From positions 4,542,661 through 4,606,660 of the forward strand of contig RPFO01000213.1 of assembly GCA_009746045.1 (NCBI GenBank): DNA of 64,000 nucleotides, given 5' to 3'. Below the pieces are notes generated by a model. That model searched no databases and was not told the origin of the DNA. It was given only the letters and a program-made list of their open reading frames with translations. Below, in pieces: positions 35,500 to 45,355 of this stretch (position 1 is the stretch's first letter; each line of letters starts with the position of its first letter). This stretch comes from Mesostigma viride (lineage: Eukaryota > Streptophyta > Mesostigmatophyceae > Mesostigmatales > Mesostigmataceae). The translations under genes and the position numbers were made by a program.

Positions 35500-36135
35500 T
35501 ATTGAAAATAGGGCCCGTAGGGACAGGCAGTCCGGCATAAGATTGGTTGCCATCCAAACTCCAGTCGGGCACCGGAATCCTCTGCGGGGGACCACCCTCC
35601 CAAAGCCTGGGATGATCGCCCGTGTCGCTGAAGAAACCCCGCACTGGCTGCGATGACACAGCGGGTGGCCCAGAGGAGGCGACGGCGGGCACAGCCGAGG
35701 GGACGGAAGACTCGTGTTGCTGCGCAGAAACGTCGGTCGCAGGCGCCGAGGCACCCGGAGGTGTCGGAGCCGCAGCAACCGAAGGGGTAGGGGGCGCAGG
35801 CGAAACCACCGGTGCCGAAACAACCGAAGGGATAGGGGGCGCGGACACCACAGACACCCCACCTGGCGTGGCCGGAGTCTGCGCTTGGGCCGCCAGAAGG
35901 CCCCGAACGCCGTGGTCAGGGACTGGATCTGAGCCTGCATAGCCGAAACCGTCGCCGAAAGAGGATCAGGCAAACCCAGAGGGGTAGGCTCCACTGCAAC
36001 ACGCCGGGTCGACCGTGGGGACGACGGGACGGGGAGGGAGGAGCAGACGCTGAGGAGGAGGGCGCAGCGCTCGAGGCTGAATATTCTGGAGTATAATGTA
36101 CCTCGGCTGGGGCGCCCGTAGGGGCAGGACCACAA
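35500..36135 (-). CDS. Accessory ORF (part 1), Pro/Ala-rich, function unknown
   Basis: Overlapping minus-strand frames read VEPTPLGLPDPLSATVSAMQ and AMQAQIQSLTTAFGAF. A shifted frame continues Pro/Ala/Val-rich, through VRGFFSDTGDHPRLWEGG, to PTGPIFNMSR at the inserted unit. The short heptad-like stretch AMQAQIQSLTTAF could be a coiled coil. Low-complexity Pro-rich composition links it to the first part of the 30.3-31.5 kb frame. It is unrelated to any family I know. Confidence 0.45.
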
Positions 36136-36407
36136 CTGCTAATCCCGCCGACTGATCAGCTATCTCCATGAATTCTACGGCCCGTAGAGGTCGCAGGGGT
36201 TCTCATCTACCTCGCATCACCCTCAGCCGGAAGCCAGGGGAACACCTCCCGTAGGCAGGTGCGGCCCACAGGGGTAGAAAGGTAGGAGAACACTCGGGAG
36301 CACTGGAGAACCGCAGCTATCTGTCCCAAGGCGGACAGCGGGAACCACACCCTAACAAACAGTGCCCGGCATCGTCGAACCCGTGCAAAACAAGCTGGTG
36401 CGGCTCA

Positions 36408-36611
36408 TCAGGGGAAGGGCCGTACCACGTGACCCCAAAGAGGGCAGCCCTGACTAAACCCGCATGTTGGGCCTGGAGGGCCGGCTGCACACGCCACCCG
36501 GGTAACTGGACCGCGACACCCAGCGGCCCGGAAGGGCCTCGAAATACAGCTCAGGGTCCGGGGGGGCGGGGACGGCAGCGAGCTCTCAGCCGGAGGGGTA
36601 GGCTCTGACAT
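36408..36611 (-). CDS. Small ORF after pol, 67 residues
   Basis: It starts ATG-TCA (MSEPTPPAESSLPSPPPR) and ends before the Pro/Ala-rich accessory frames. It may be the start of the accessory protein, with frameshifts before the next open stretch. Function unknown. Confidence 0.35.
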   Translation of the reverse strand: MSEPTPPAESSLPSPPPRTLSCISRPFRAAGCRGPVTRVACAAGPPGPTCGFSQGCPLWGHVVRPFP

Positions 36612-36687
36612 GACGGCTGCGGAGGGGAGGGGACAACCAACCACCCGTCGACAGCAGACATAACATAAGAGAGGAGAAGGTCTACAA

Positions 36688-37110
36688 CTAGAGCTTATGC
36701 AGGGTTTTATACTCCTGCAGCAGGCGACTACACCCATCTAGCTCACTCTCCGTATACCAGACCTTATCTACCTCACTACGAGCATACATCCACTTCACCT
36801 TATACTGGCGCTGGGTACCGCGGCCCTTTTTGATATCTCTATGGGCCACGATACCCTCTACCTCATCCTCTACCTCACCAGTATCCGGATTATGCTCTAA
36901 AGGGGCAGGGGCTAATTCTCTACCAGCGAACGTGCTCTGATGATAGAGCTTCAGCTGGCTTCTATGAAAGGTGCGAGAGTGGGTCTGCCAAGAGGTAGGA
37001 ATATCTATCTCATACAGGAAATTACCTACTCTAGACAACACACGGAAGGGTCCTAAGAAGGCGGGCCTAAGTTTCACTTTCAGTTCAGCTTCGAACTTAT
37101 GAGCGAAGCG
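36688..37110 (-). CDS. Pol C-terminus: post-integrase region and chromodomain
   Basis: The frame carries KLRPAFLGPFRVLSRVGN, the GPF/Y-type module after integrase. It ends with a chromodomain: VEGIVAHRDIKKGRG, YKVKWMYARSEVDKVWYTE and LLQEYKTL. In chromoviruses this domain steers integration toward particular chromatin. A frameshift near 37110 separates it from the upstream integrase frame. Confidence 0.85.
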   Translation of the reverse strand, partial: RFAHKFEAELKVKLRPAFLGPFRVLSRVGNFLYEIDIPTSWQTHSRTFHRSQLKLYHQSTFAGRELAPAPLEHNPDTGEVEDEVEGIVAHRDIKKGRGTQRQYKVKWMYARSEVDKVWYTESELDGCSRLLQEYKTLHKL

Positions 37111-39090
37111 GCCAACACGGGGCCTTCTACTAAGACTAAATCTCCTATTTCTATCTCAGGTGCTCTTCTATCTAATGAGGCACGCAACCTAGCAAGGTAT
37201 TTGGCCTGCGCCCTATGGTACCCTGCAATAGCGTTGTCGTGTGCATTCTTCATCTTATCTAATAACGCCTGCACACCTTCTACAGTATCCCGGGACACAT
37301 CATCCTTGTCCCTTAAAGGACTAGCTAAGAGAGAGGTAGGGGTAAGAGGTTGTCTACCAGTATCTAGGAAGAAGGGCGTATAACCATGCGCAGCCTGAGG
37401 GCAGTTGTTAAGGGAAAACTCTACCAGACATAGATAATCCTCCCAATCACTCCCAGAGCCATTCACATAGTGCCGCAGAGCTTCTTCCACTACCCTATTC
37501 AAACGTTCTACTAAATGAGACGAGGAGGAGTGGTAGGCAGTACCGAAGGTGACCTTGGTACCGATAGCAGCGAAGAACTGCTGCCAAAAATCAGAAGTAA
37601 ATAACTTATCCTTATCACTAATAAACTGCCTACTCAAACCATGATATCTATATACGTTATTAAGGTATAGGCGTGCGCAATCGCGTGCGGTGAGTTCTAA
37701 GGGACACGGCACGAGATGACACATACGAGTAAAACGATCTACAAAAACAAGGATCTGGGCGTTACCTCTATCATTCTTCCTAAAAGGTCCTACAAAATCC
37801 ATCATAATGGAGTCCCACGGCATGATGGGATCAGGTAAGGTCCTAGGCTCTGCTATCTGTCCTACATTGTTGGGTTTCATCTCCTGGCAAGATTGACAGG
37901 TTCTAACATACTCATCTACATCCTTTAAAAGGGAAGGCCAGTAGTAAGAGCGGGCTACTAGGTCCCGTACCCGTTTACCACCCTGATGAGCAGCTAAGTC
38001 ATGCAACTCAAAGAGCAAGGAGGAGCGACAGATAGGAGGGACATACAGGCGCCATTGAGGGGGAGAATCTGCTATCTGCACATATAAAAATCCACCTACA
38101 AATTTACAAGGGTGCTTGCCTAATTGTTGGGGATGGGCAGCAATGGCAGCTAATGCTTCCGGCTCAGTGGCCGTAAATCTACTAATAAGGCGTTCAAGAT
38201 CAGAGGTAGGCATCGCTACAGAGGTATCCAGAACAGGTTTAAAGAGATCTCCTACCGCCTTGCCAAAGAGAAGGGGAGGTCCTAGAGGGACTATGTTTTC
38301 ATAAGACTTTCCTGACCTAGTCGCTATATGGCTAAGCGGTATAGAAATTTTATTTTTCCCCTCCCCCCCCACCGAGACCACAGGAAGGGCCTCACACGGG
38401 AGAGAGAGTCCTACGTGAGAAAGGAGATCAGGCATGCGAACAGCTGTATGAAAGAGGTAGGCATAGGATTCATCATCAGGTAGTTCACCATACGGGGTTA
38501 CACCCATAGTAGTAGGAACTAGAGTAGTATTGAGAACATCAAGGTCCTCGAAAAAGGAGTAATCTGCACGACGGGAGAGTGCATCTGGTACTATGTTATC
38601 TACACCCTTAACATACTGAAGTTTAAAAGGGGAAAACTGTGCTAAAAACTCCATCCAGCGCGCTTGACGAGGGGTAAGGTTGGGTTGTGAGAGAAGATGG
38701 GTAAGGGGACGGTGATCCGTCTGGATAACTAATCTATAAGGATCAATCTCACAGGGTTCATTCAGACAAACATCAAATTGAGCACCTTTAAGAAAGTGCT
38801 GCCACGCGTGGCAACAATACACCACAGCTAATAGTTCTTGCTGGTGTACGGGATAGTTACGCTCCGCAGGAAGCATTGTCCTAGAGATATACTCGATTGG
38901 CTGTAAGCCCTGACCCTGATCCTGGAGAAGGACGCCCCCTATAGCTACCTTGCTAGCATCTGTAGCTACAACAAAGGGTTTAGTAGTATCCGGTAGGATG
39001 AGTACGGGAGGGGAGAGGAGTAGGGATTTTAGACACTGAAAAGCCGACTGACATTCACTACTCCAAACAAAGGGGATATCCTTCTTTAAT
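37080..39090 (-). CDS. Pol: RNase H and integrase
   Basis: RNase H is shown by FVVATDASKVAIGGVLLQDQ, ERNYPVHQQELLAVVY, IQTDHRPLTHLL and VDNIVPDALSRR. Integrase follows with the HHCC finger (ELHDLAAHQGG, TCQSCQ) and the DDE core (MMDFVGPFRK; FISDKDKLFTSDFW; SSSHLVERLNRVVEEAL). The frame is open from about 39090 to the stop at 37080; an internal ATG at 38876 is not the start. The final residues are out of frame with the chromodomain segment, so the polyprotein is broken here. Confidence 0.92.
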
Positions 39091-40340
39091 AGATGATTAA
39101 TAGGGCTGCTATAGTTGCGAAACGCGGGATAAAACGCCTATAGTAAGAAGCAATTCCTAGAAAACTACGTACACCTTTAACGTCGGTAGGGGTAGGCCAT
39201 TCCTGAATTGACTTAGTCTTGTCCGGGTCGGTAGCAACCCCGGCATCTGACAGACGTGCCCTAAAAATGGGACACTCTACCAGAGCGAACTTTAGCACGG
39301 CGCGCCCATAAAGAATTTTCAGCCATGATTTCTAATACTTTCTTTAAATCACGTAGGTGCGTTTCAAAATCAGGAGAATAAATAAGGATATCATCTAAGT
39401 AAGCTTGAGCACAAGAACGGTCATGCTCAGATAAAGAAACAGAGGAGAAGGAAGGATCCTTTAAATCAGAGGACACTTGAGGAAGGTGAGAATTTCCCAT
39501 AACAGGTCTAAGCACTTCATTCATTAACATTTGGAAAGAGGCAGGAGAGTTACAGAGTCCCATAGCCGCTACTCTAAACTGGTAATGCCCAAAAGGGGTA
39601 GCAAAGGCGGTTTTGTGGCAATCCTCAGGAGCTATACGTAGTTGCCAAAAACCATCCGCACAATCTAGTACTGTGAAACAGGTAGAACCTTTAACCTTAT
39701 TAAATATATCATCAATACGAGGTAGAGGGTATTTAGACTTCACAGTAATATCGTTTAACTTCCTATAATCAGTAACTAGGCGAAACTTGCCATTTGGCTT
39801 AGGAACTAACAGGACACCAGCGGAGTAGGGGGAGTTACTAGGCTCTATCAATCCTGCTTCTAATAGTGATACTAAAATCTGTTTTAGTTCCTTTAATTCG
39901 GTAGGGCCCATTCTATACATCGGAGAGTGCGTAGGAACTGCACCGTCCTTGATAACTACACGGTGTAAAACAGAACGAGGAGGAGGATAAGAAGGAGTCT
40001 TTTCTTCAAATACTTTTGAGGAATCTATCACAGCCATGTATCTTACTATTTCATTTTCAGTAAATCCCACTCCTATTGTATCCACTGTATTTACATCTAT
40101 ATCCACACTATTATTAGTGATAGGTATCTCTTGTACTTCTAACTGAAGGAACATACATAATAGGTATCCATATTCCTTTAGTTCAGATCGCAATTCGTCA
40201 TTGGACATTAATACTTCAGGTATAGGTCTCACAGGAGGATCAACAGGTGTAGGAGGAGTAATATCTACCAAGGATAAATTTTCTAATCTATAATGACGTT
40301 CTGGTACCCAGTAAGAGCTATCTGGAAACCAAATGACCAT
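39086..40340 (-). CDS. Pol: reverse transcriptase
   Basis: RT blocks in order: AVPTHSPMYRMGPTELKEL, LIEPSNSPYSAGVLLVPKP, FRLVTDYRKLNDITV, YPLPRIDDIFNKVKG, FTVLDCADGFWQLRI, TAFATPFGHYQFRVAAMGL, CNSPASFQMLMNEVLRPVM and AYLDDILIYSPDFETHL (the YLDD active site). About 28 residues (GNSHLPQ to DRSCAQ) sit between the LRPVMG and AYLDD blocks, where most Ty3/gypsy RTs have only about five. The frame shifts near 39295, and the thumb continues as GIASYYRRFIPRFATIAA in the next frame. A shift near 40345 separates it from protease. Confidence 0.92.
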
Positions 40341-40350
40341 AGTATCATAA

Positions 40351-40752
40351 TTAATAGTAATTTTTATCCTGGTGCCAATCTAATCCTAGTAATACATCAG
40401 CTGTAGTGATAGGGCCTATAGTGGCCGTCAGGTTGACCGTACGTCCTTGTATGACCAGGGGAAGGGACACCGTACCCGGGGAATGACTGGTGCGACCGTC
40501 AGCATAATGGACAGTGACAGTTTTTGTGTGAGGGGTAGGGACTAGTCCTAAACGCCTAACTAGGGCCTCGCTCACAAAGGAGCTAGCCGCACCGCTATCC
40601 ACTAACACAGAGACATTCAAGAGTTCATCAGCATGCAAGAAGGGGTCTACAACAGTATGAGGGACGGTTAAGCCACCATTCAAGAACATAAGAGGACGCA
40701 CACGTAGTGGTAGGGATGATTCAGCTCCTACAGAGGTTATAAAAACAGGCAA
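40351..40752 (-). CDS. Retroviral-type aspartic protease of the LTR element
   Basis: The 134-codon frame contains the active-site block LNVSVLVDSGAASSFVSE, a flap-like region (VTVHYADGRTSHSPGTVSL) and the C-terminal ADVLLGLDWHQ block. It would act as a dimer to mature Gag-Pol. It sits between gag and RT in the usual order. Confidence 0.9.
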   Translation of the reverse strand: MPVFITSVGAESSLPLRVRPLMFLNGGLTVPHTVVDPFLHADELLNVSVLVDSGAASSFVSEALVRRLGLVPTPHTKTVTVHYADGRTSHSPGTVSLPLVIQGRTVNLTATIGPITTADVLLGLDWHQDKNYY

Positions 40753-40814
40753 GCAAAAATTATTATCTGGGGTACTATCTAAGGACCTGTCCAGGTTACC
40801 CCCGGCTGACAGGC

Positions 40815-41426
40815 CTACTGTTCCCCCTCCCCCCCCAAATCCATAGGAACGAACCCCGAAGAAGACCCTGGCGGAAAAGCCACTGCTGGAGGGTCACGAG
40901 GGATTGAAGAGGGTGCGGGAGCCTGATTATCATAGGGGAACCCTGGGGATCCTGTCTGCACAGCATTCAGCCTACTAGGGGTAGCTGAAGGAATGCGTCC
41001 TGAAGTGGGACGAATAGGAGCACGCTGAGGGGTACGAGGAGGGCGAGCGTCGGGATGAGGGGGAGCACCCGAAAGGAACTTGGGGCACTCACGTTTAAGA
41101 TGACCTACTTCCTTACAATGATAGCAGGTGATATGAGAGACATCCAGAGCTGAAAGGTCAGTCACACAAATATCTAATTCTTCTACATAGGAGTTCTCCT
41201 CCTCAGGGGTAAGGCTAATATTATTAATACGGGAACGGGTAGGAAGAGAAGGCGTGGAGAAGAAATCTGCTACTCGTAAAAGATGCTGGCGCACATGCTT
41301 GAGGGGCAGGTCAGTAAAACGGTAGGCAGAGAACTGGCGCTTGACTTCACGCAATAAGGGTCTACTGAGGCCCTGAAGGAAGCGGGCACGTACTTCTGCA
41401 CCCGACAAATCCCTAATTCGTACCAT
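40815..41426 (-). CDS. Gag, C-terminal part with zinc knuckle
   Basis: The frame includes EVRARFLQGLSRPLLREVKR and a single CCHC knuckle, CYHCKEVGHLKREC, followed by a Pro-rich tail. It is out of frame with the upstream gag segment by one shift near 41400. Confidence 0.88.
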   Translation of the reverse strand: MVRIRDLSGAEVRARFLQGLSRPLLREVKRQFSAYRFTDLPLKHVRQHLLRVADFFSTPSLPTRSRINNISLTPEEENSYVEELDICVTDLSALDVSHITCYHCKEVGHLKRECPKFLSGAPPHPDARPPRTPQRAPIRPTSGRIPSATPSRLNAVQTGSPGFPYDNQAPAPSSIPRDPPAVAFPPGSSSGFVPMDLGGEGEQ

Positions 41427-42542
41427 CTGGCATCAAACTCTTTCATATATTCTTTGAAGGACTTGGTACCCTGCTGCAAGGTACCAAAGGATAATCTATC
41501 CTGCCAATCTGCATCGGGAGGGACTAAATGGTTCTCTAAACGCTTGAACAATTCTGCTACAGAGTTTGGGTAGGCATGAGAGGCAAGAGACTCACACTGG
41601 ATGAGGTTAGCAAGCTCAGGAGTAATGCAGGTAGTAAGATAATGAGGAACTAGTACAGCATCAGAGAGGCGCCACCTATTGTGGTTCTGCCAGGACTCTG
41701 TGTTCTGGGTGAGCAACATAATGAAGGTGAAAAACTGTTGAGGGGTAGACTTGACATCCAGCTTAGGAAGGTTGGCAAAGAGGGGAAGAGCAGGAGGCTT
41801 AGGGGGATTAGAAGAATCAGTTTTTCCCATAGGGCCACTATCTTCCACTGCTACATAAGCGGGATAGAAGGAAGGGATAGGAAAAGTCTTGGGTAGGGGT
41901 CTAGAGGGAGCCACCGTTTCAGGATGGTGCCCATAGGAGAAGGGAACAGTATATTGCTCACGAAGAGAGGAGTAGGCAAAATGATCATAATTCCTATCAT
42001 CTAGGGGCATGGTACTGAAATCATTATTAACTTCTAAATCAGCCACACGGGTAGGGACCTGGGCAGCCTCATAGGCCGTCTCAGGGTAGGACCAGGAAGC
42101 AGGTGGGTAAAAGGGAACTGCACTAGGGCGCCCAGAAGGGCCGACAGGGGCAGAGGTACGACCCGTGTTAATGGCAGGCATTGAAGGCACAGGGTGGGAA
42201 GGAGGCCTAGAAGCATTGTTAGTGAGTGAGGACCTGCTGGAGGGGTGAGCCAAGGTTGCAGAAGGGGCAGGGGCCTGGTTCACAGCAAAGAAGGTTCATC
42301 ACTAAATCTGACTTGTGAAATACGTTGTTCATAGGTAGGTGGGGTAATTGAGGGACGACGGCGACCACCAGCAACAGGAGAAGGAGGTGAGGTACGCAGA
42401 ATACCTTGAGGGTGAGATGGTGTACCGTTTCCAAGGAGTCCCGTCGGTTACCACGAGTATTGTTATTGTTATTATTATTAGTAGTAGTATTATTATTATT
42501 ATTGGTAGGTATAGGCGACATATCTCCACCCACTGGATCCAT
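41270..42542 (-). CDS. Gag, N-terminal and capsid-like part
   Basis: A good start is ATG at 42542 (MDPVGGDMSPIPTNNNNN), 92 bases after the upstream small ORF. A frameshift near 42285-42430 leads into the main gag frame. The capsid-like section contains LPLFANLPKLDVKSTPQQ, FFTFIMLLTQNTESWQNH, DWQDRLSFGTLQQG and FKEYMKEFDARWYELG, the usual retrotransposon Gag pattern. Confidence 0.82.
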
Positions 42543-42634
42543 CTTTAATTACGTAAAGGAATAGGAATCTAGAAGAAAGCAACAAAGGAAAAAGGAAAAA
42601 CCTTGAAGGTCTGAAGCAAGGAACAAAATTAAAA

Positions 42635-43027
42635 TCAATCCTTTTTAACAACAGTAATGGATAGGGAACCAAACTCCAAAGTGAGAGGAGTATCTGAAGC
42701 AGATGCAGATGCAGCCCGTTTAGGGGGAGAAGAAGGAGGGGTAGCAAAGACTAGAGCTTCTACTGGAGGACGACCATGAGGAATAGGGCGTACATGCAGG
42801 CCTAAATCTGTTTGGCTATGATCTATAAGGAACTGCTGAGCTTCTTCGAAGGACATAAATTTCTTATACCTAATTACGTTGTATACACGATTCTGAACGA
42901 TCTTCCTAGCGTCGGACCAAGAAAGGAAAATGGAGGACCATTGAGGCGTAATCACTACGTAATATTTAGCTAGACTATTATCGCTAGAAGAATGGGAAGG
43001 AGCAGTAAAAGATCGCCGCTGGCTCAT
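42635..43027 (-). CDS. Small ORF before gag with an RNase H1 N-terminal (Cauli_VI-type) domain
   Basis: The 130-residue ORF starts at an ATG and ends at TGA. Residues about 20-70 read AKYYVVITPQWSSIFLSWSD, then ARKIVQN, then RYKKFMSFEEAQQFLIDH. This fits the RNA:DNA-hybrid-binding fold at the N-terminus of eukaryotic RNase H1: YYVV, a W in the central strand, YKKF, and EEA..FL. In caulimovirids the same fold occurs in the inclusion-body protein. The rest is Pro/Ser-rich (EALVFATPPSSPPKRAAS). Being first after the 5' LTR and separate from gag is unusual. The domain call is by pattern; function in the element is inference. Confidence 0.7.
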   Translation of the reverse strand: MSQRRSFTAPSHSSSDNSLAKYYVVITPQWSSIFLSWSDARKIVQNRVYNVIRYKKFMSFEEAQQFLIDHSQTDLGLHVRPIPHGRPPVEALVFATPPSSPPKRAASASASDTPLTLEFGSLSITVVKKD

Positions 43028-43534
43028 GGTAACGCACCTGGTAGGTCTTGAGCAGTCAAATGAGGAGAACGAGGAGAAGGCGACTTATCTCGGGTGTCTG
43101 AAACCGAACCAGATTGACGACGCACGTAGGGACGAGGTTTCCAGCGCCAGGTGGTCGTAAGTATCCGGTTTCAAGAATTCTGCGTCCGGCGATGGGTCGT
43201 CTAAATACAAAGCAGGCAAGATGCAGAAAAAGTGTAATCTACGAGACGCTAGCCGTCTCTCTATCGTCGAACCAAAACCATCAACTGTCTACGACAGGAA
43301 GCAACATTTCTCAGGAAAACAAGACGAGGAAAAGGAGCTATCTATAAAAGGATTTTCCGCTTCGAGCAGGTCTATCTTCTAGGCAGGGCGTGTCCTGAAT
43401 CAGGCAGCACTACCCCCCAGCTCGCAGGCGACCCGCCCATTACCTGTCAAGTAGGTGTCGTCTTCATTTTCCCAGCCGCGGAAGGGTTGATTCAATGACG
43501 TATGTTGCAAAGGATCGTCGTCTCGCTCTCTATC

Positions 43535-43554
43535 TAAACTACCTCCGAGTCCAT
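43535..43554 (-). other. Candidate primer-binding site of the LTR element
   Basis: Directly inside the 5' LTR, the minus strand reads ATGGACTCGGAGGTAGTTTA. TGG plus the following bases would pair with a tRNA 3' end reading ..ACCTCCGAGTCCA. Which tRNA is not established. Confidence 0.5.
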
Positions 43555-44125
43555 TGTTACGCCGCAAGCCTCGGCCGCCACCTCTACCTCTACCTCTCCT
43601 GATACTACCTAGACTAGTAAGGCCGCCTCTAGTTAAACCCCTAGCGAAAGACGAACGAGACGATCCAGATCTCAATGCATTTACATATGTACTACTGTAA
43701 TATGCCATAGGCCATTTAACCAAACCCGTTTACTCCAGGAAAAGAGGAAGGAAACACAACTACACTGCCGTGACCCAAGCTAATATGTGTTAATTCATTT
43801 AACACACGCCGAGTGACCACACAAGGAGTGGAACGTGCATAAATGGTCACCAACGGTCCAACAGGCTCGGGCCGACCTGGCCCTCGCCTGCAGAAACACA
43901 GAAACACAAGCAGGTGCACAGATGCACGCCGGTCCACTACATTCTACAAAAGGATAAGGACCACTAATAAAGTACGCGGCGCGGCGCCCAAAGGCACCCA
44001 ATATACCACAGTACTGTTACGGGGACAATCATGTCCCCACTAGAACTGCACGTAACCTAAGAACAGCCGAGGCCAAGGACCTAATTTACGTCCGTAACTA
44101 CAACGAATTGTTACGCGACGTAACA
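43555..44125 (-). repeat. 5' LTR (571 bp)
   Basis: It pairs with 29402-29968, has the same TG..CA ends, and is followed by the GGCAC duplication at 44126. Confidence 0.95.
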
Positions 44126-44331
44126 GGCACATGCAGCAACAACGGCGACGGGAGCTATGGCCGACCTACATCCAGCTCCGGCAGACCAAGGCGGGCCATG
44201 CAGCCGGTGTACTGGAAGGGGGCGGCCATCTACGTCGGCCACAATTAGCCCTGGCAAGCGACCCCCTCGACCACCGCGGCCCCAGCAACTCCAGCCCCAG
44301 CCTAGGGGAATACAGCAGTAGTGTAGAATAG
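44126..44331 (+). pseudogene. LINE ORF1, C-terminal part, continuing from 29401
   Basis: After the target duplication the sequence encodes MQQQRRRELWPTYIQLRQTK, the classic tail of L1-type ORF1 proteins, up to a stop at 44331. Compared with the N-terminal half the frame differs by one base, so the ORF1 copy was already decayed. Confidence 0.75.
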
Positions 44332-44545
44332 TTAGACAGTGGCCTTGTACATGCCCGCCTACTACAGGCACTATACCAGCTTAGGCCTAGCCTTTTTAGT
44401 CATGTACATGTGTGTCTATGATGAGCCACCCTCCAGATGATGCCTAGCTTTATTTAATTACGCAGTGCCCATGCAGAATTTAGCCAAGCCCTGCCTATAA
44501 AGGGACCCCCATGGATGTTGCATTAAGAATTTCGCCATGCTATGC

Positions 44546-45103
44546 CATGCAGAGAGATGCTCTCTGTAGAGAAGCCATGTCCTAGCTCTTGTATAGCCAT
44601 GATGATCTTCCCCACCTATGACAGGCTCCCCTTCGCTGGGTGCTGCCTGAAACTCTGGGTGGTGCAGGTGCCCTAGTGCACCTAGAGCAAGTGTTGTTTA
44701 CATTCCCACCCTTGCAGGAAGTAGCTTAGAATGTATGATAGGCCATATGCCCCTTCTCTGGGCTATGTGCTACATATACTCCCAACGGAGTTATGTTACA
44801 ATTCAATTCAATTCAATTCATGCAGGGAGTAACTCTCTGCTGAGACGCCATGCCCTAGCTTTTTGGTATAGCTATGCTGATCTCCCCCCCCATGACAGGC
44901 TCCCCCCCTTCGCTGGGCATAGCTTGAAGATCATGGGGATGCAAGTGCCCTGGTGCACCTAGAGCAAGGGTCCTTTACATCCCCACCCTTGCAGGAAGTA
45001 GCTTAGGATGTATGATAGGCCATGTGCCCCCCTCTCAGGGGCTATGTGCTACATATACTCCCAACGGAGTTATGTTACAATTCAATTCAATTCAATTCAA
45101 TAG
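44546..45103 (+). repeat. Two tandem copies of a roughly 275-bp retroposon 3' end with (AATTC)n tails
   Basis: Copies at about 44546-44818 and 44820-45103 share GAGATGCTCTCTG/GAGTAACTCTCTG, CATGACAGGCTCCCC, GTGCACCTAGAGCAAG, CCACCCTTGCAGGAAGTAGC and TACTCCCAACGGAGTTATG. Each ends in ATTCAATTCAATTCA. Confidence 0.85.
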
Positions 45104-45165
45104 TACTCCGTGGCATGCCCATGCGCATGACACGCAAGTACTTACTAATTGCTTACTTCACTCTG
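45100..45165 (+). mobile_element. LINE 3' terminus fragment
   Basis: TAGTACTCCGTGGCATGCCC, then GCGCATGACACGCAAGTA and CTTACTAATTGCTTAC match the 3' terminus of the 16.5-kb LINE in + orientation. Confidence 0.65.
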
Positions 45166-45355
45166 TGCAACACACTATGATCGATATGTACACTGCTACA
45201 ACACTAGGGTCTAATGCTGCAACTCCCCAACGGTAGCACCTGTAAGAAATTGGTCAACCAATTAATGGAACAGCACAGGCTCCGGCGGCGTTGTGAGGAG
45301 ACTACAATAAAGATCGTGAAATATATCATGAAATAAACATAACCATAACAAGAAG

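Larger units (their letters stand above)
29402..44125 (-). mobile_element. Full-length Ty3/gypsy (chromodomain) LTR retrotransposon, 14.7 kb, defective
   Basis: The element is bounded by two LTRs beginning TGTTACG and ending CGTAACA (plus-strand reading). The 5-bp duplication GGCAC lies at 29397-29401 and 44126-44130. Coding is on the minus strand in the order RNase H1-N-like ORF, gag with zinc knuckle, protease, RT, RNase H, integrase, chromodomain, then accessory ORFs. A polypurine tract abuts the left LTR, so the right LTR is the 5' one. Gag and pol contain several frameshifts. A triple tandem of a 1.43-kb unit interrupts the accessory region. The element sits inside a LINE ORF1. Such elements copy themselves through RNA and integrate with their own integrase. 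Confidence 0.96.
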
